This document shows positions 35,346-43,857 of a stretch of 64,000 nucleotides of DNA, piece by piece (position 1 is the first letter of the stretch; each line of letters begins with the position of its first letter). Source of the stretch: Arcobacteraceae bacterium. GTDB taxonomy: Bacteria; Campylobacterota; Campylobacteria; Campylobacterales; Arcobacteraceae. The notes under the pieces were generated by a model. That model was not told where the DNA came from. It searched no databases and saw only the letters and a list, made by a program, of their open reading frames with translations. Where the stretch lies: assembly GCA_023138835.1 (NCBI GenBank), contig JAGLOP010000010.1:1-64000 (forward strand), read 5' to 3'. The translations under genes were made by a program, and so were the position numbers.

Positions 35346-36203
35346 TTATTTTATACTGTTTATTTTCTTTTTTAAGCTTTTTCTAAAAGGTTCTCCCAAA
35401 ACATCCAATTGCACAAGATAGTTTGCCATATCTAAAGCAGAAGCTGGATCTCTTAAAATCTCATTTGCTTTTAAGATATTAATAGGATTATCGATTCTTC
35501 TTAAAAATTCAACTTTATCATCTTTTTTCATTTGACCTTCTTCTAAAACTCTATAATACCAACCAGTTCTTCCCGTGTCATATATATGTTTTGTAAAAGT
35601 TTTATTGTTGTGTTTTTTTGATATTTTCCAGCAAGGTTCTCTTGGCTGTGATACTTCAAGTGTGGTAGTTCCAATTTTATGAATATCTCCAATACATACA
35701 TCTTCTTCCGCAATTTTATCTAAGGTAAGATTTTCAGCCAATGCACCAAATATTAAATTATCTACTCCTAAATATTCTTCCCATTTTGGATAGTTTAAAA
35801 GGCTGTTTGCGAATATAGCCTTATGTTCCCCTCCATGATTTACAGTATCACTTACTTCATCTCCTTGGATCCCGTCAAAGGTAACATCTCTTATATTAGA
35901 AACAGGTTCTTTATATGAGCCGGTACTCCATTGACCCTCTTTCATAGTATCATCTTGGATTGTTCTTATCTTTCCAACTTGCAGTGATACAACAGTTGAT
36001 ATGATATTTTTTTTCATACGGCATTCCTTTTCTTGTGGATAAAGTTTATCTTTTATAATTAAGACTATAGATATAATCCAAATAATATCTAATATAAAAT
36101 TTTGTGGATAATCAAATACAAAATAAATGACAGGCAGCAGTAAAGCTACCGGGTATTTTATAAAATAAAAGAACATTATAAGTGAACCGTAAAGTTTAGA
36201 CAT
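35346..36203 (-). CDS. MOSC-domain protein with N-terminal two-helix membrane extension
   Basis: The frame encodes 285 residues. The first 62 are hydrophobic with two predicted helices (SLIMFFYFIKYPVALLLPVI; FILDIIWIISIVLIIKD). From Met63 (36017) it is a YiiM-type MOSC protein of 223 residues, with the cofactor cysteine motif VSQPREPCWKI, NHGGEHKAIF and TGRTGWYYRVLEEG. MOSC proteins handle sulfur carried on a molybdenum cofactor or reduce N-hydroxylated compounds. AAGGA lies eight bases before Met63, so two products may arise from one frame. The first ATG is one base after the ygbA-like stop. Confidence 0.85.
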   Translation of the reverse strand: MSKLYGSLIMFFYFIKYPVALLLPVIYFVFDYPQNFILDIIWIISIVLIIKDKLYPQEKECRMKKNIISTVVSLQVGKIRTIQDDTMKEGQWSTGSYKEPVSNIRDVTFDGIQGDEVSDTVNHGGEHKAIFANSLLNYPKWEEYLGVDNLIFGALAENLTLDKIAEEDVCIGDIHKIGTTTLEVSQPREPCWKISKKHNNKTFTKHIYDTGRTGWYYRVLEEGQMKKDDKVEFLRRIDNPINILKANEILRDPASALDMANYLVQLDVLGEPFRKSLKKKINSIK

Positions 36204-36204
36204 T

Positions 36205-36552
36205 CTACTTTTTTATTTTAAATAAATTTTTTATTTTATTTAATCCTAATTGTATACCACTGTATTTCATAAGTTTTGCTAATTTTTTCCATTCGTTTTG
36301 TTCATAGCAAGGAGTTGGGCAGGTACGACATCTTGGTTTTATATCATGCGGACAATTTTCAAGCTTTAAAATTGAATATTCTAAAAGTTTAAAACATTCA
36401 TCACATAATTGAAATTCATAATTGTATTGGTTGTTTTGATATTCTACAGATTTCTTTTGGCATTTGATATTATTATGTTTTTTACCCTTACAATAAATCT
36501 CAAAAAATTTTTGTAAGGTTGCAATCTCACCGGAAAATTTTTCTGCGGTCAT
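36205..36552 (-). CDS. YgbA-family (nitrous-oxide-stimulated promoter) protein
   Basis: A 115-residue cysteine-rich protein. The C-terminal pattern NCPHDIKPRCRTCPTPCYEQ followed by MKYSGIQL matches the YgbA/NO-stimulated-promoter family, whose transcription responds to nitrosative stress in enterobacteria. Cysteines in CxxC and CPxxCY form a probable metal-binding or Fe-S site. Earlier cysteines (CKGKKH, LCDECF) fit the same family. Neighbouring sppA ends one base away, and MOSC overlaps in expression. Function here is inferred. Confidence 0.75.
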   Translation of the reverse strand: MTAEKFSGEIATLQKFFEIYCKGKKHNNIKCQKKSVEYQNNQYNYEFQLCDECFKLLEYSILKLENCPHDIKPRCRTCPTPCYEQNEWKKLAKLMKYSGIQLGLNKIKNLFKIKK

Positions 36553-37422
36553 TTAAAAAGCAACCAAGCCGTTAAGTTTCACTGATAAATTACTAATGGT
36601 TTCACTAACTAACTTTTCCATAAACTTTTCAAATTTATCCTCTTTGCTCCAAATCGGTTTTTTAACATTTGCTAAAATTTGAAGTTGAGTTTTTGCACTT
36701 GTTATATTATTTACTTCATCTATTAATCCAACTTCTTTTGCTTGAAAAGCTGTAAATATATGAGCATCAGCAAATTTGGTATGATCTTTTGGTTTAAGTT
36801 TTCTAGCTTCACTTACATGAGCTACAAACATATTATAAGTATCTTTAATTACTTTTTCCAACTCTTCTCTTTCTATTTTTGTCCAAGCTCTGGTTGGCGT
36901 TCCTGCTTCTTTGTATTTTCCTATTTTTACTGTTTGAGTTTTAATCCCAATTTTTGCCATAAGTTCACTGGCATCTACACTTTGCATAATCACACCAATA
37001 GAGCCTATCATACTTCCTGGATTTGCGATAATCTTATCGGCCCAAATAGAAGCATAATAACTTCCACTTGCCATAATTCCACTTGCATATGCAATTACGG
37101 GCTTAACTGCATTAAGTTCTTTAATAGCATAAGCTATTTCAACCGAAGGTGCAACAGCACCTCCTGGAGAATTTATATTAAATAAAATTCCCTTTATATT
37201 TTTATCATTTTTTGCCTTATTTATTTTTTCTAAAATATTATCTGCATCCATAATAGGACCATATAAATTTATAGTTTGTAAATTTGGTTTTGTCATACTT
37301 TTTGGGTCTGTACTGTTATATACAATAAAAATAATAGTTAAAAAGAAAACTGTTTTAAAGTTATCTTGAATAAATTTAATTGGCGCAGTAATCGGTAAAA
37401 ATAAAATTCTAAAAAAGTTCAA
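36553..37422 (-). CDS. sppA: Signal peptide peptidase SppA (S49 family, short form)
   Basis: A 289-residue membrane serine peptidase that degrades leftover signal peptides. It has an N-terminal anchor (FKTVFFLTIIFIVYN), the FNINSPGGAVAPSVEIA oxyanion region, the catalytic serine in YASGIMASGSYYASIWAD, the GSIGVIMQ motif and the downstream lysine in VKIGKYKEAGTPTRAW. Length matches the single-domain (archaeal/Gram-positive-like) SppA rather than the long E. coli form. It overlaps the upstream deaminase gene by 14 bases. Confidence 0.93.
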   Translation of the reverse strand: MNFFRILFLPITAPIKFIQDNFKTVFFLTIIFIVYNSTDPKSMTKPNLQTINLYGPIMDADNILEKINKAKNDKNIKGILFNINSPGGAVAPSVEIAYAIKELNAVKPVIAYASGIMASGSYYASIWADKIIANPGSMIGSIGVIMQSVDASELMAKIGIKTQTVKIGKYKEAGTPTRAWTKIEREELEKVIKDTYNMFVAHVSEARKLKPKDHTKFADAHIFTAFQAKEVGLIDEVNNITSAKTQLQILANVKKPIWSKEDKFEKFMEKLVSETISNLSVKLNGLVAF

Positions 37423-38659
37423 TAGATTTTCCTTGTATGTATGAAATCTGTACTTTTGTCGTATGTAGAATAATAGCGGTTGCTAAATCTTCAATATCGG
37501 TACATGTGTCAGGCAGTTTAAAACTTATAATATCTGCATCAAAATCCTTAGTCAAAATACCTTTTTTAAGTCCCAGTGCTTTTGCACCGCCGCTTGTAGC
37601 AGCTGTTAACAATTTCATTGCTAAATGGTTTGCATCAAAGTTTGTATGCATAAAAAATGAATTTCTAATCTCTTCAAACATATTTAAAGTATGATTTGAG
37701 CTTAAACCATCTGTTCCTATTGCTAATGGAATATCTTCAATATAACTTAGATTTAAAATAGTGTTATTTAAAAGTCTATTTGAATTTGGACAATGGATAA
37801 TTGAAGCACCTAATTCTTTAATTTGTTTTAACTCTTTTTGATTTGCTTGTACACAATGTGTAAAGCTTAAATTTTCAATATCTTTAAATTGATAAAGAAA
37901 AGTACTGGGCTTTGCAAATGATTCATGTTGATCCAACATATCTTTAAAGAACAGTTCAAATTCTCCAGTTGAATCATTTAACCAATCATTTTCAGCTTGA
38001 CTTTCTTGAAAGTGTGTTGATACCGCCATATTATTCTGCTTTGCTATTTGTAAAACTTCCCGTATTAAAAATGGATGAGTAGAATATGGAGAATGTATTG
38101 CAACTGCCGGTATAAAATTAGAAGATTCATGAGTGATTGCAGATTTGAGTTTTGCTTGAAAATCTAAAAACAAAGTATCGATCATCTCCGGTTTGCTTCC
38201 AAGAACTTCTGTAAAATAAACTACATTTATAGGTGTTTGAATACATGATTGCATATCAAATCCATAAGAACTAATTGCTCCTACAGTTGTAGTTCCATTT
38301 TGAAGCATCTTTTTTAATTCATCATCGATAAGAGTTTTTGTGGCTTTTTCTATTAGTTCTTCACGATTTGCAATAACTGAAAAAAGCCATTGTACAAAGT
38401 TGCCATATTTTAAAGTAGTTTTATTGGCACTGAATTCTAAATGAACATGAGAGTTAACAAGACCAGGCATTAATACTGAATCTTTACCACAATATTTATG
38501 TTCAACATTCGGATATTTATCTTTGATATCTTCTAATGTCCCAACTTCTATAATTTGTTTATCGAATACTATCGCACCATCTTTAATAATCTTGAAATGT
38601 TCATCGCAAGTTAAAAGCCAATCGGCACTTAATAGTTTGTAATTAGTTTGATTTATCAT
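37409..38659 (-). CDS. Aminofutalosine deaminase family hydrolase (menaquinone futalosine route)
   Basis: A metal-dependent amidohydrolase of 416 residues. Motifs: metal-binding HVHLEFS in MPGLVNSHVHLEF, a second site in STHFQES, FTHCVQANQKE, and GTDGLSSNHTLNMFEE. In Campylobacterota this family is annotated as aminofutalosine deaminase, which converts aminodeoxyfutalosine for menaquinone synthesis. The track start (38692) gives MLLSSILYNHI, but TATAAT lies within that stretch, six bases before ATG 38659, which opens with MINQTNYKLLSADWLL. The start is therefore moved to 38659. It heads an operon with sppA, ygbA-like, MOSC and sprT-like genes. Confidence 0.85.
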   Translation of the reverse strand: MINQTNYKLLSADWLLTCDEHFKIIKDGAIVFDKQIIEVGTLEDIKDKYPNVEHKYCGKDSVLMPGLVNSHVHLEFSANKTTLKYGNFVQWLFSVIANREELIEKATKTLIDDELKKMLQNGTTTVGAISSYGFDMQSCIQTPINVVYFTEVLGSKPEMIDTLFLDFQAKLKSAITHESSNFIPAVAIHSPYSTHPFLIREVLQIAKQNNMAVSTHFQESQAENDWLNDSTGEFELFFKDMLDQHESFAKPSTFLYQFKDIENLSFTHCVQANQKELKQIKELGASIIHCPNSNRLLNNTILNLSYIEDIPLAIGTDGLSSNHTLNMFEEIRNSFFMHTNFDANHLAMKLLTAATSGGAKALGLKKGILTKDFDADIISFKLPDTCTDIEDLATAIILHTTKVQISYIQGKSIELF

Positions 38660-38665
38660 AATGTG

Positions 38666-38671
38666 ATTATA
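38666..38671 (-). promoter_or_regulatory. -10 box of a leaderless deaminase mRNA
   Basis: TATAAT on the minus strand, then CACATT, then ATG 38659. The transcript of the whole five-gene operon would start at or next to the ATG. Confidence 0.55.
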
Positions 38672-38725
38672 CAAGATTGAACTTAATAGCAAATCAAATT
38701 TACTATATACTAAGATAAAAAAAGT

Positions 38726-38731
38726 TAGAAT
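38726..38731 (+). promoter_or_regulatory. -10 box of a leaderless diguanylate cyclase mRNA
   Basis: TAGAAT followed by GAGAAC and ATG 38738. It faces the deaminase promoter across a 78-base gap. Confidence 0.45.
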
Positions 38732-38737
38732 GAGAAC

Positions 38738-39709
38738 ATGAATAATCCAATGATTAAATTAATTAAAACAGCTTTTAAAGATGAAAGCAAGTTTAAATCT
38801 TTAGAAAATGTATATGATTTATATGACCAGTTACAATACAGTGAAAACCTCAATGAGATGGCTTCTAGTTTATATGATTGGTTAGAGGATAAATATAAAG
38901 TAACTAATATTAATTTTTATCTATTTGATATGGAATGTAACAAGAATACAACTATTTTAAAATATGGTGAAGAGTTTACTTTGAATGATGAATTTGTATT
39001 TTATTTTATTATAAATACTCACACAGATATCAATGCAATAGTTTCATTTAAAGCATCTTCGTTAGCTCAGTATGATGTGATAAATGATGATTATAGTTTT
39101 ATAGAAGCTGCTTTTTTTCAAATATCACCAATACTTCAAAATGGGATTATTAAAAAACATCATATTGAAGCTTCTTCAATTGATAGCGTTACAGATGTTT
39201 ATAATAGAAAATATCTAATTGAAAGAATTCATAAAATAATATCACTGTCAAGTGATGAAGAAGAAAAAAATATTACATTCTTAATGATTGGTATTGATCA
39301 TTTTAAAGCTGTAATTGATGAGTTTGATTATGATATTGGAGATAAGGTATTGATTGAATTGGCAAAAGTAATTCATGGAAATATTAAAGATTTTGATATA
39401 GTTGCCAGATTAACAGGAGATGAATTTCTTATAGCATTGCTTGATTTGCCTGCATCGTCTTATGCGATTGAAATTGCTCAAAGAATTATTGAAAAATTTG
39501 CTCAAACTCAAGTGGTTATAGATGAAAAAAAAGATTTAGTATTGAAAAAAACAATTTGTATAGGAATTTCATCTTACCCGCAAGATAATAAAAAAATAGC
39601 AGAGGTATTAAAAAATGCTGACAGCTTTTTATATGAAGCTAAAAACAAAGGCAGAAGCCAATATGCTGTTTACTCTAAAGATGAGTTAAGCAGTATTGAT
39701 TTATTTTAA
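38738..39709 (+). CDS. GGDEF-domain protein with variant signature
   Basis: A 323-residue protein. The N-terminal 145 residues look GAF-like and have no membrane helix. The C-terminal GGDEF domain starts SVTDVYNRKYL (about 152) and contains the metal-binding FLMIGIDHFKAV, but the signature reads RLTGDEF: the first Gly is Thr, a change tolerated only in some enzymes. The inhibitory I-site RxxD position reads KDFD. It may still be a diguanylate cyclase. It precedes gltX by 12 bases on the same strand. Confidence 0.85.
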   Translation: MNNPMIKLIKTAFKDESKFKSLENVYDLYDQLQYSENLNEMASSLYDWLEDKYKVTNINFYLFDMECNKNTTILKYGEEFTLNDEFVFYFIINTHTDINAIVSFKASSLAQYDVINDDYSFIEAAFFQISPILQNGIIKKHHIEASSIDSVTDVYNRKYLIERIHKIISLSSDEEEKNITFLMIGIDHFKAVIDEFDYDIGDKVLIELAKVIHGNIKDFDIVARLTGDEFLIALLDLPASSYAIEIAQRIIEKFAQTQVVIDEKKDLVLKKTICIGISSYPQDNKKIAEVLKNADSFLYEAKNKGRSQYAVYSKDELSSIDLF

Positions 39710-39721
39710 AAGGAAAAAACA

Positions 39722-41020
39722 TTGTTAAGATTTGCACCAAGTCCAACTGGAGATATGCATATAGGTAACTTACGGGTTGCTTTATTTAACCATATCTTGT
39801 CAAAACAGTTAAAAGAAAATTTAATTATCAGAATTGAAGATACAGATAAAGAACAAAATATTGAGGGAAAAGATAAAGAGATTTTAGAAATTCTTGGTCT
39901 TTTTTCTATTGATTTTACACAAGTTTTATATCAAAGTGAAAATATAAAACACCATGTACAAATGGCTATGCAATTAATTCTTAAGAAAAAAGCATTTAAT
40001 TGTTTTTGTACGGATGAGAAGTTAGAGTTAAGTAGAGAACAAGCTAAAGATGAGGGTAAGCCTTACCGTTATGATTCATATTGTGAGATTTTACCTGACA
40101 GTGCTGTTATAGACAATGAAAATCCATTTACAGTTAGAATTAAAATGCCGGAAAATAATATTAAATTTACTGATAAATTAAAAGGTGAATTTGATTTTAC
40201 CCCTTTTGATATAGATAGTTTTATAATTTTACGAAAAGATAAAACACCGACATATAACTATGCTTGTGCAGTTGATGATATGTTATGTAATATATCTACC
40301 GTAATCAGAGGTGAAGATCACTTGTCAAATACTCCAAAACAAATTCATATAAGACAATCTTTGGGATATGACCAAGAGATTAATTATATTCATCTTCCAA
40401 TTATTTTAAACCTTGAAACAGGTGAAAAGATGAGTAAAAGAGATGATGCTTCAAGTGTAAAATGGTTGGTTGATGAAGGTTTTTTGCCAGCAGCAGTTGC
40501 CAATTATCTTGTACTTTTAGGATACAATCCACCAACTGAAATATTTACCGTTGAAGAGGCAATTGAGTGGTTTGATATAAGTAAGATTTCAAAAGCACCG
40601 GCTAAATTTGATATTGCAAAATTAAAATTTATTAATCGTGAACATATAAAAATGATAGATGAAATGAGATTATCAAAGCTTATTGGATTTGCTGATAAAG
40701 ATATTGGAAAGTTAGCTAAAATTTATATTGAAGAGTGTAATACTATCAAAGAGATTAAGCAAAAAATAGATGCAATCTTTAGTCAAAAAGAGACTTTAGA
40801 AAATTTCGAAGAAGAGTTTCTAAAACTAAAAGATTGTTTGCAAAATGCACCGTTTATTGATGGTTTTGATGAGCTAAAAAAATATATTACTGCTCAAACC
40901 AAATTAAAAGGTAATAATCTGTTTATGCCGTTAAGATTTGCTCTGACAGGTGTAACAAATGGACCGAACTTAAGTGAAATATACCCACTTATTAAAAATT
41001 ATTTAGGAGAAATCATATGA
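39722..41020 (+). CDS. gltX2: Glutamyl-tRNA synthetase, GltX2 type
   Basis: A 432-residue class I synthetase opening with [18 protein letters not shown], with the KMSKR loop in [15 protein letters not shown] and the insertion [19 protein letters not shown]. Starting without the usual [19 protein letters not shown] and its shorter length resemble H. pylori GltX2, which charges tRNA-Gln with glutamate for the GatCAB route. The tRNA specificity is inferred. The start codon is TTG, with AAAGGA seven bases upstream. The yggT gene overlaps its stop by four bases. Confidence 0.88.
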   Translation: MLRFAPSPTGDMHIGNLRVALFNHILSKQLKENLIIRIEDTDKEQNIEGKDKEILEILGLFSIDFTQVLYQSENIKHHVQMAMQLILKKKAFNCFCTDEKLELSREQAKDEGKPYRYDSYCEILPDSAVIDNENPFTVRIKMPENNIKFTDKLKGEFDFTPFDIDSFIILRKDKTPTYNYACAVDDMLCNISTVIRGEDHLSNTPKQIHIRQSLGYDQEINYIHLPIILNLETGEKMSKRDDASSVKWLVDEGFLPAAVANYLVLLGYNPPTEIFTVEEAIEWFDISKISKAPAKFDIAKLKFINREHIKMIDEMRLSKLIGFADKDIGKLAKIYIEECNTIKEIKQKIDAIFSQKETLENFEEEFLKLKDCLQNAPFIDGFDELKKYITAQTKLKGNNLFMPLRFALTGVTNGPNLSEIYPLIKNYLGEII

Positions 41021-41298
41021 TAGATTCATTAATTGTTGCTTTTGCAACTATACTTATAACTATAATATCTTTATATAAGTGGATTATAATAATAGGTGCT
41101 TTACTTTCTTGGGTGCAGCCAGACCCATATAATCCAATTGTGCAGATGATTTATAGATTAACTGAACCGGCTTATGCATTGGTTCGAAGATTTATACCTA
41201 CAGTATTTGGCGGTATGGATATGGCACCACTTATTTTAATATTTGCATTGCAGTTCTTAGAAATATTTTTATCAAATTTATTTAGCGGAATGATGTAA
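41017..41298 (+). CDS. YggT-family membrane protein
   Basis: A 93-residue protein with two membrane helices, the first ending in [23 protein letters not shown] and the second in [15 protein letters not shown], typical of the YggT family. Family members are linked to cell-shape or osmotic roles but not to a defined reaction. The start overlaps the gltX stop (ATGA). It is followed by a pair of palindromes and the convergent fic gene. Confidence 0.88.
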   Translation: MIDSLIVAFATILITIISLYKWIIIIGALLSWVQPDPYNPIVQMIYRLTEPAYALVRRFIPTVFGGMDMAPLILIFALQFLEIFLSNLFSGMM

Positions 41299-41324
41299 AA
41301 AAAGGAATATTTTATCATTTTAGA

Positions 41325-41400
41325 GCTATGTTAAAATTTTATTGATTTTATTAACATAGAAAAAAGCTATGTTAAATTATATACCTTTTTTTAACATAGC
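41325..41400. repeat. Two tandem copies of a GCTATGTTAAA palindrome
   Basis: GCTATGTTAA at 41325 is mirrored by TTAACATAG at 41351-41359; a second unit has GCTATGTTAAA at 41366-41376 and TTTAACATAGC at 41390-41400. Both arms of the second unit are 11 bases and match perfectly. The last arm lies inside the 3' end of fic. The spacer sequences differ. The stems are low in G+C and not followed by a clear U-run, so a protein-binding site or a short duplicated element fits better than a terminator. Confidence 0.65.
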
Positions 41401-42444
41401 AAATAATTCTGTATTTATATAAAATTTACTATTTTTGATTTGTAAATTTTCCACTATTCCTAAAGCTTCTAACTCTTTAAGATATTTAGATGCAGTTTGT
41501 CTAGTAAGACCTAACCCATCAACTAAAAAATCAATCTTTGTATATGGGTGATTAAATAGTATTTCAACTAAATCTTTACTATAAATCTTTGGTAGTTTTT
41601 CTTGAATAGTTTTCTTTGTATTATCCATTAAAATTGATATGTTTTGTATCAACTCGATAGTTTCTAATGATGTTTGTTCAACACCATCAAGCATATACAT
41701 AATCCACTCTTCCCAGTTGTCTTTAGTTCGTACTTCTTGTAACAATCTATAATAATCACTTTTATGTTTAATGATATAGTTACTAAGATATAAAATAGGG
41801 ATATCAAGTAAATCATTTAAAATTAGATATAAGATATTTATAATTCTACCAGTTCTACCGTTACCATCATAAAAAGGGTGTATCGATTCAAATTGATAAT
41901 GTATGATAGCCATATTTATAAGCGGGTCTATTTCATTAGGCTCATTGATATACTTTTCTAAATTTGCTAAAAGTTTTTCTATTATTTCAAATTGTTGTGG
42001 TGGGGTAAATACTACTTCTCCGGTCTTATCATTTGCCAGATTAGTTCCACTTTGTTTTCTTACACCTGCATCATTTTGTTCTAACTCTTTCTGTATCTCT
42101 ACTATATACTTTTTTAATAGAAGTTTATTATCAGTTACAAGTCTAAAACCTTTTAATAGTGCATTTTTATAGTTCTGTACTTCTTTAGTAGCATTAGATA
42201 GGTTTTTGATATCAAGACTAGCTTTATACAGCTCATCATGAGTTGTGATAATGTTTTCTATCTCACTACTATCTTTTGCTTCTTGTAGGACTAATGAGTT
42301 GATTAGGATATTACTATTTGGTATTATTTTAGCAACACCATTTAACTTAGCCAATGCTTTATTTGATGATATAGATTTTTTTAGTATTTCTTTTGTTTCT
42401 ATATCTTTAGCAAGTGGTAAGTTATTTGGTACAAATTCTTTCAT
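41377..42444 (-). CDS. Fic-family protein (probable class II AMPylator)
   Basis: A 355-residue Fic protein. The catalytic motif HPFYDGNGRTGR (about 190-201) matches HPFxxGNGRxxR. An N-terminal inhibitory helix is present: SSEIENI fits [ST]xxxE[GN], identifying class II, where the glutamate blocks ATP. The C-terminal 90 residues form a winged helix (IDFLVDGLGLTRQTASKYLKEL). Such proteins AMPylate or de-AMPylate targets and can regulate DNA. It is monocistronic with AGGA before its ATG. No antitoxin gene (class I) accompanies it. Confidence 0.92.
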   Translation of the reverse strand: MKEFVPNNLPLAKDIETKEILKKSISSNKALAKLNGVAKIIPNSNILINSLVLQEAKDSSEIENIITTHDELYKASLDIKNLSNATKEVQNYKNALLKGFRLVTDNKLLLKKYIVEIQKELEQNDAGVRKQSGTNLANDKTGEVVFTPPQQFEIIEKLLANLEKYINEPNEIDPLINMAIIHYQFESIHPFYDGNGRTGRIINILYLILNDLLDIPILYLSNYIIKHKSDYYRLLQEVRTKDNWEEWIMYMLDGVEQTSLETIELIQNISILMDNTKKTIQEKLPKIYSKDLVEILFNHPYTKIDFLVDGLGLTRQTASKYLKELEALGIVENLQIKNSKFYINTELFAMLKKGI

Positions 42445-42477
42445 TTATTTTGTCCTAAAATATTTTAAATATGTTTC

Positions 42478-42483
42478 ATTATA
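42478..42483 (-). promoter_or_regulatory. -10 box of fic
   Basis: TATAAT on the minus strand with a predicted leader of about 26 bases containing AGGA. This gene uses a normal leader, unlike its ung/nth neighbours. Confidence 0.45.
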
Positions 42484-42515
42484 ACTGATTTGTGTATACA
42501 AAAGTATTAATCAAA

Positions 42516-43163
42516 TTACCAAATAATTGGTTCTTTGCCTAATTTTTTTAAAATCTCATTCGTTTTGATAAAATGATTGCACCCGAAAAATCCACGATAA
42601 GCTGAAAGTGGACTAGGGTGTACGGCTGTTAAAATATGATGTTTGTTTGTATCAATTATTTTTTGCTTTTTAATTGCAGGTGCTCCCCAAAGTATAAATA
42701 CAATATCTTTACAATGAAGTGAAATATATTTAATAATATTATCTGTAAATATTTGCCACCCTAATTTTTCATGTGACTTAGGATTGGCTTCTTGGACTGT
42801 TAAAATTGCATTTATAAGCAAAACTCCTTGTTTTGCCCATGGTGTTAAATCTCCATCATTACACTTTGAACCGTCTTTATACTCATTATTTATTTCTTTA
42901 AGAATATTTTGCATTGAGGGTGGATTTTTAATATTTTTTGGAGTTGAAAATGCTAAGCCTTGAGCTTGTCCTGCTTTATGATATGGGTCTTGCCCTAAAA
43001 TTACTACTTTCAGATTATCAATAGGTGTCAAATCAAAAGCTGTAAATATTTTGTCTTTTGGTGGAAAAACAGTTGTAGTTTCATATTGTTTATTTAACTC
43101 TAATTCAAGTAGTTTGTAGTAGTCTTTTTGCTGTTCGTTTTTAATTATTTCTTGCCAAGTCAT
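42516..43163 (-). CDS. ung: Uracil-DNA glycosylase
   Basis: A 215-residue family 1 enzyme that removes uracil from DNA. All active-site motifs are present: GQDPYHKAGQAQGLAFS (catalytic Asp/His environment), LLINAILTV, and HPSPLSAYRGFFGCNHF. The track starts at GTG 43178 (MYNYL), but TACAAT overlaps that stretch and lies six bases before ATG 43163 (MTWQEI). The ATG is therefore preferred. It is divergent from nth across only 36 bases. Confidence 0.94.
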   Translation of the reverse strand: MTWQEIIKNEQQKDYYKLLELELNKQYETTTVFPPKDKIFTAFDLTPIDNLKVVILGQDPYHKAGQAQGLAFSTPKNIKNPPSMQNILKEINNEYKDGSKCNDGDLTPWAKQGVLLINAILTVQEANPKSHEKLGWQIFTDNIIKYISLHCKDIVFILWGAPAIKKQKIIDTNKHHILTAVHPSPLSAYRGFFGCNHFIKTNEILKKLGKEPIIW

Positions 43164-43169
43164 AAGATA

Positions 43170-43175
43170 ATTGTA
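43170..43175 (-). promoter_or_regulatory. -10 box of a leaderless ung mRNA
   Basis: TACAAT on the minus strand, then TATCTT, then ATG 43163. It lies 12 bases from the nth -10 box on the other strand. Confidence 0.5.
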
Positions 43176-43187
43176 CACTAATTTGGA

Positions 43188-43193
43188 TATAAT
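43188..43193 (+). promoter_or_regulatory. -10 box of a leaderless nth mRNA
   Basis: TATAAT followed by TCTGCT and ATG 43200. Its -35 region would fall on the ung -10 box, so the two promoters overlap. Confidence 0.55.
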
Positions 43194-43199
43194 TCTGCT

Positions 43200-43841
43200 A
43201 TGAAGAAAGCAACAAAAAAAGATATAGAATTTATTAAAGAACAGTTTATAAAAAATTATAGTGATGCAGTTACAGAATTAACTTATACCAATGATTATGA
43301 ACTTTTAATTGCTATTATTTTATCTGCTCAATGTACAGATAAAAGGGTAAATATAATTACTCCGGCACTTTTTAAAAAATATCCAAGCCCAAAAGAACTT
43401 GAAAGTGCCAATTTAGATGATGTAAAGGAACTTTTAAGAAGTTGTAGTTTCTTTAATAATAAGGCACAAAATATTATTAAAATGGCAAAAGTTGTTCAAG
43501 AAGATTTTGATGGAGAAATTCCACAGAATACAAAACAACTTATGAGATTAGCAGGTGTTGGAAATAAAACTGCCAATGTTTTTATGATAGAAGCTCATGG
43601 AGCGAACTTAATGGCTGTTGATACACATGTATTTAGAGTATCTCATAGATTAGGTTTAAGTGATGCCAAAACAGTTGAAAAAACAGAAGAGCAGTTAGTC
43701 AAAAAATTAAAAGATGATTTACATATCTTTCACCAAGCTATGGTATTGTTTGGTAGATATATTTGTAAAGCTGTTAAGCCCGATTGTGGTAAATGTTTTA
43801 TTAAAGAGGTTTGCAAAACTGATAAAACATTTAGAGTTTAA
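43200..43841 (+). CDS. nth: Endonuclease III (DNA glycosylase/AP lyase)
   Basis: A 213-residue base-excision enzyme for oxidised pyrimidines. The helix-hairpin-helix LAGVGNKTANV carries the catalytic lysine, AVDTHVFRVSHRLGL the catalytic aspartate, and the C-terminal CKAVKPDCGKCFIKEVC matches the C-x6-C-x2-C-x5-C [4Fe-4S] loop exactly. It shares a 36-base intergenic region with ung, another base-excision enzyme. No Shine-Dalgarno precedes its ATG. Confidence 0.95.
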   Translation: MKKATKKDIEFIKEQFIKNYSDAVTELTYTNDYELLIAIILSAQCTDKRVNIITPALFKKYPSPKELESANLDDVKELLRSCSFFNNKAQNIIKMAKVVQEDFDGEIPQNTKQLMRLAGVGNKTANVFMIEAHGANLMAVDTHVFRVSHRLGLSDAKTVEKTEEQLVKKLKDDLHIFHQAMVLFGRYICKAVKPDCGKCFIKEVCKTDKTFRV

Positions 43842-43857
43842 ATGTTATTAGTTAATC

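Noticed and set aside
36742-37185. 147-residue plus-strand ORF opposite sppA
   Set aside because: It is a long open frame but cysteine- and serine-rich nonsense opposite a clear S49 peptidase, without a ribosome site.
41325-41400. CRISPR array or standard terminator at the palindromes
   Set aside because: Only two units, with palindromes rather than spaced direct repeats; stems are A/T-rich with no clear U-run.
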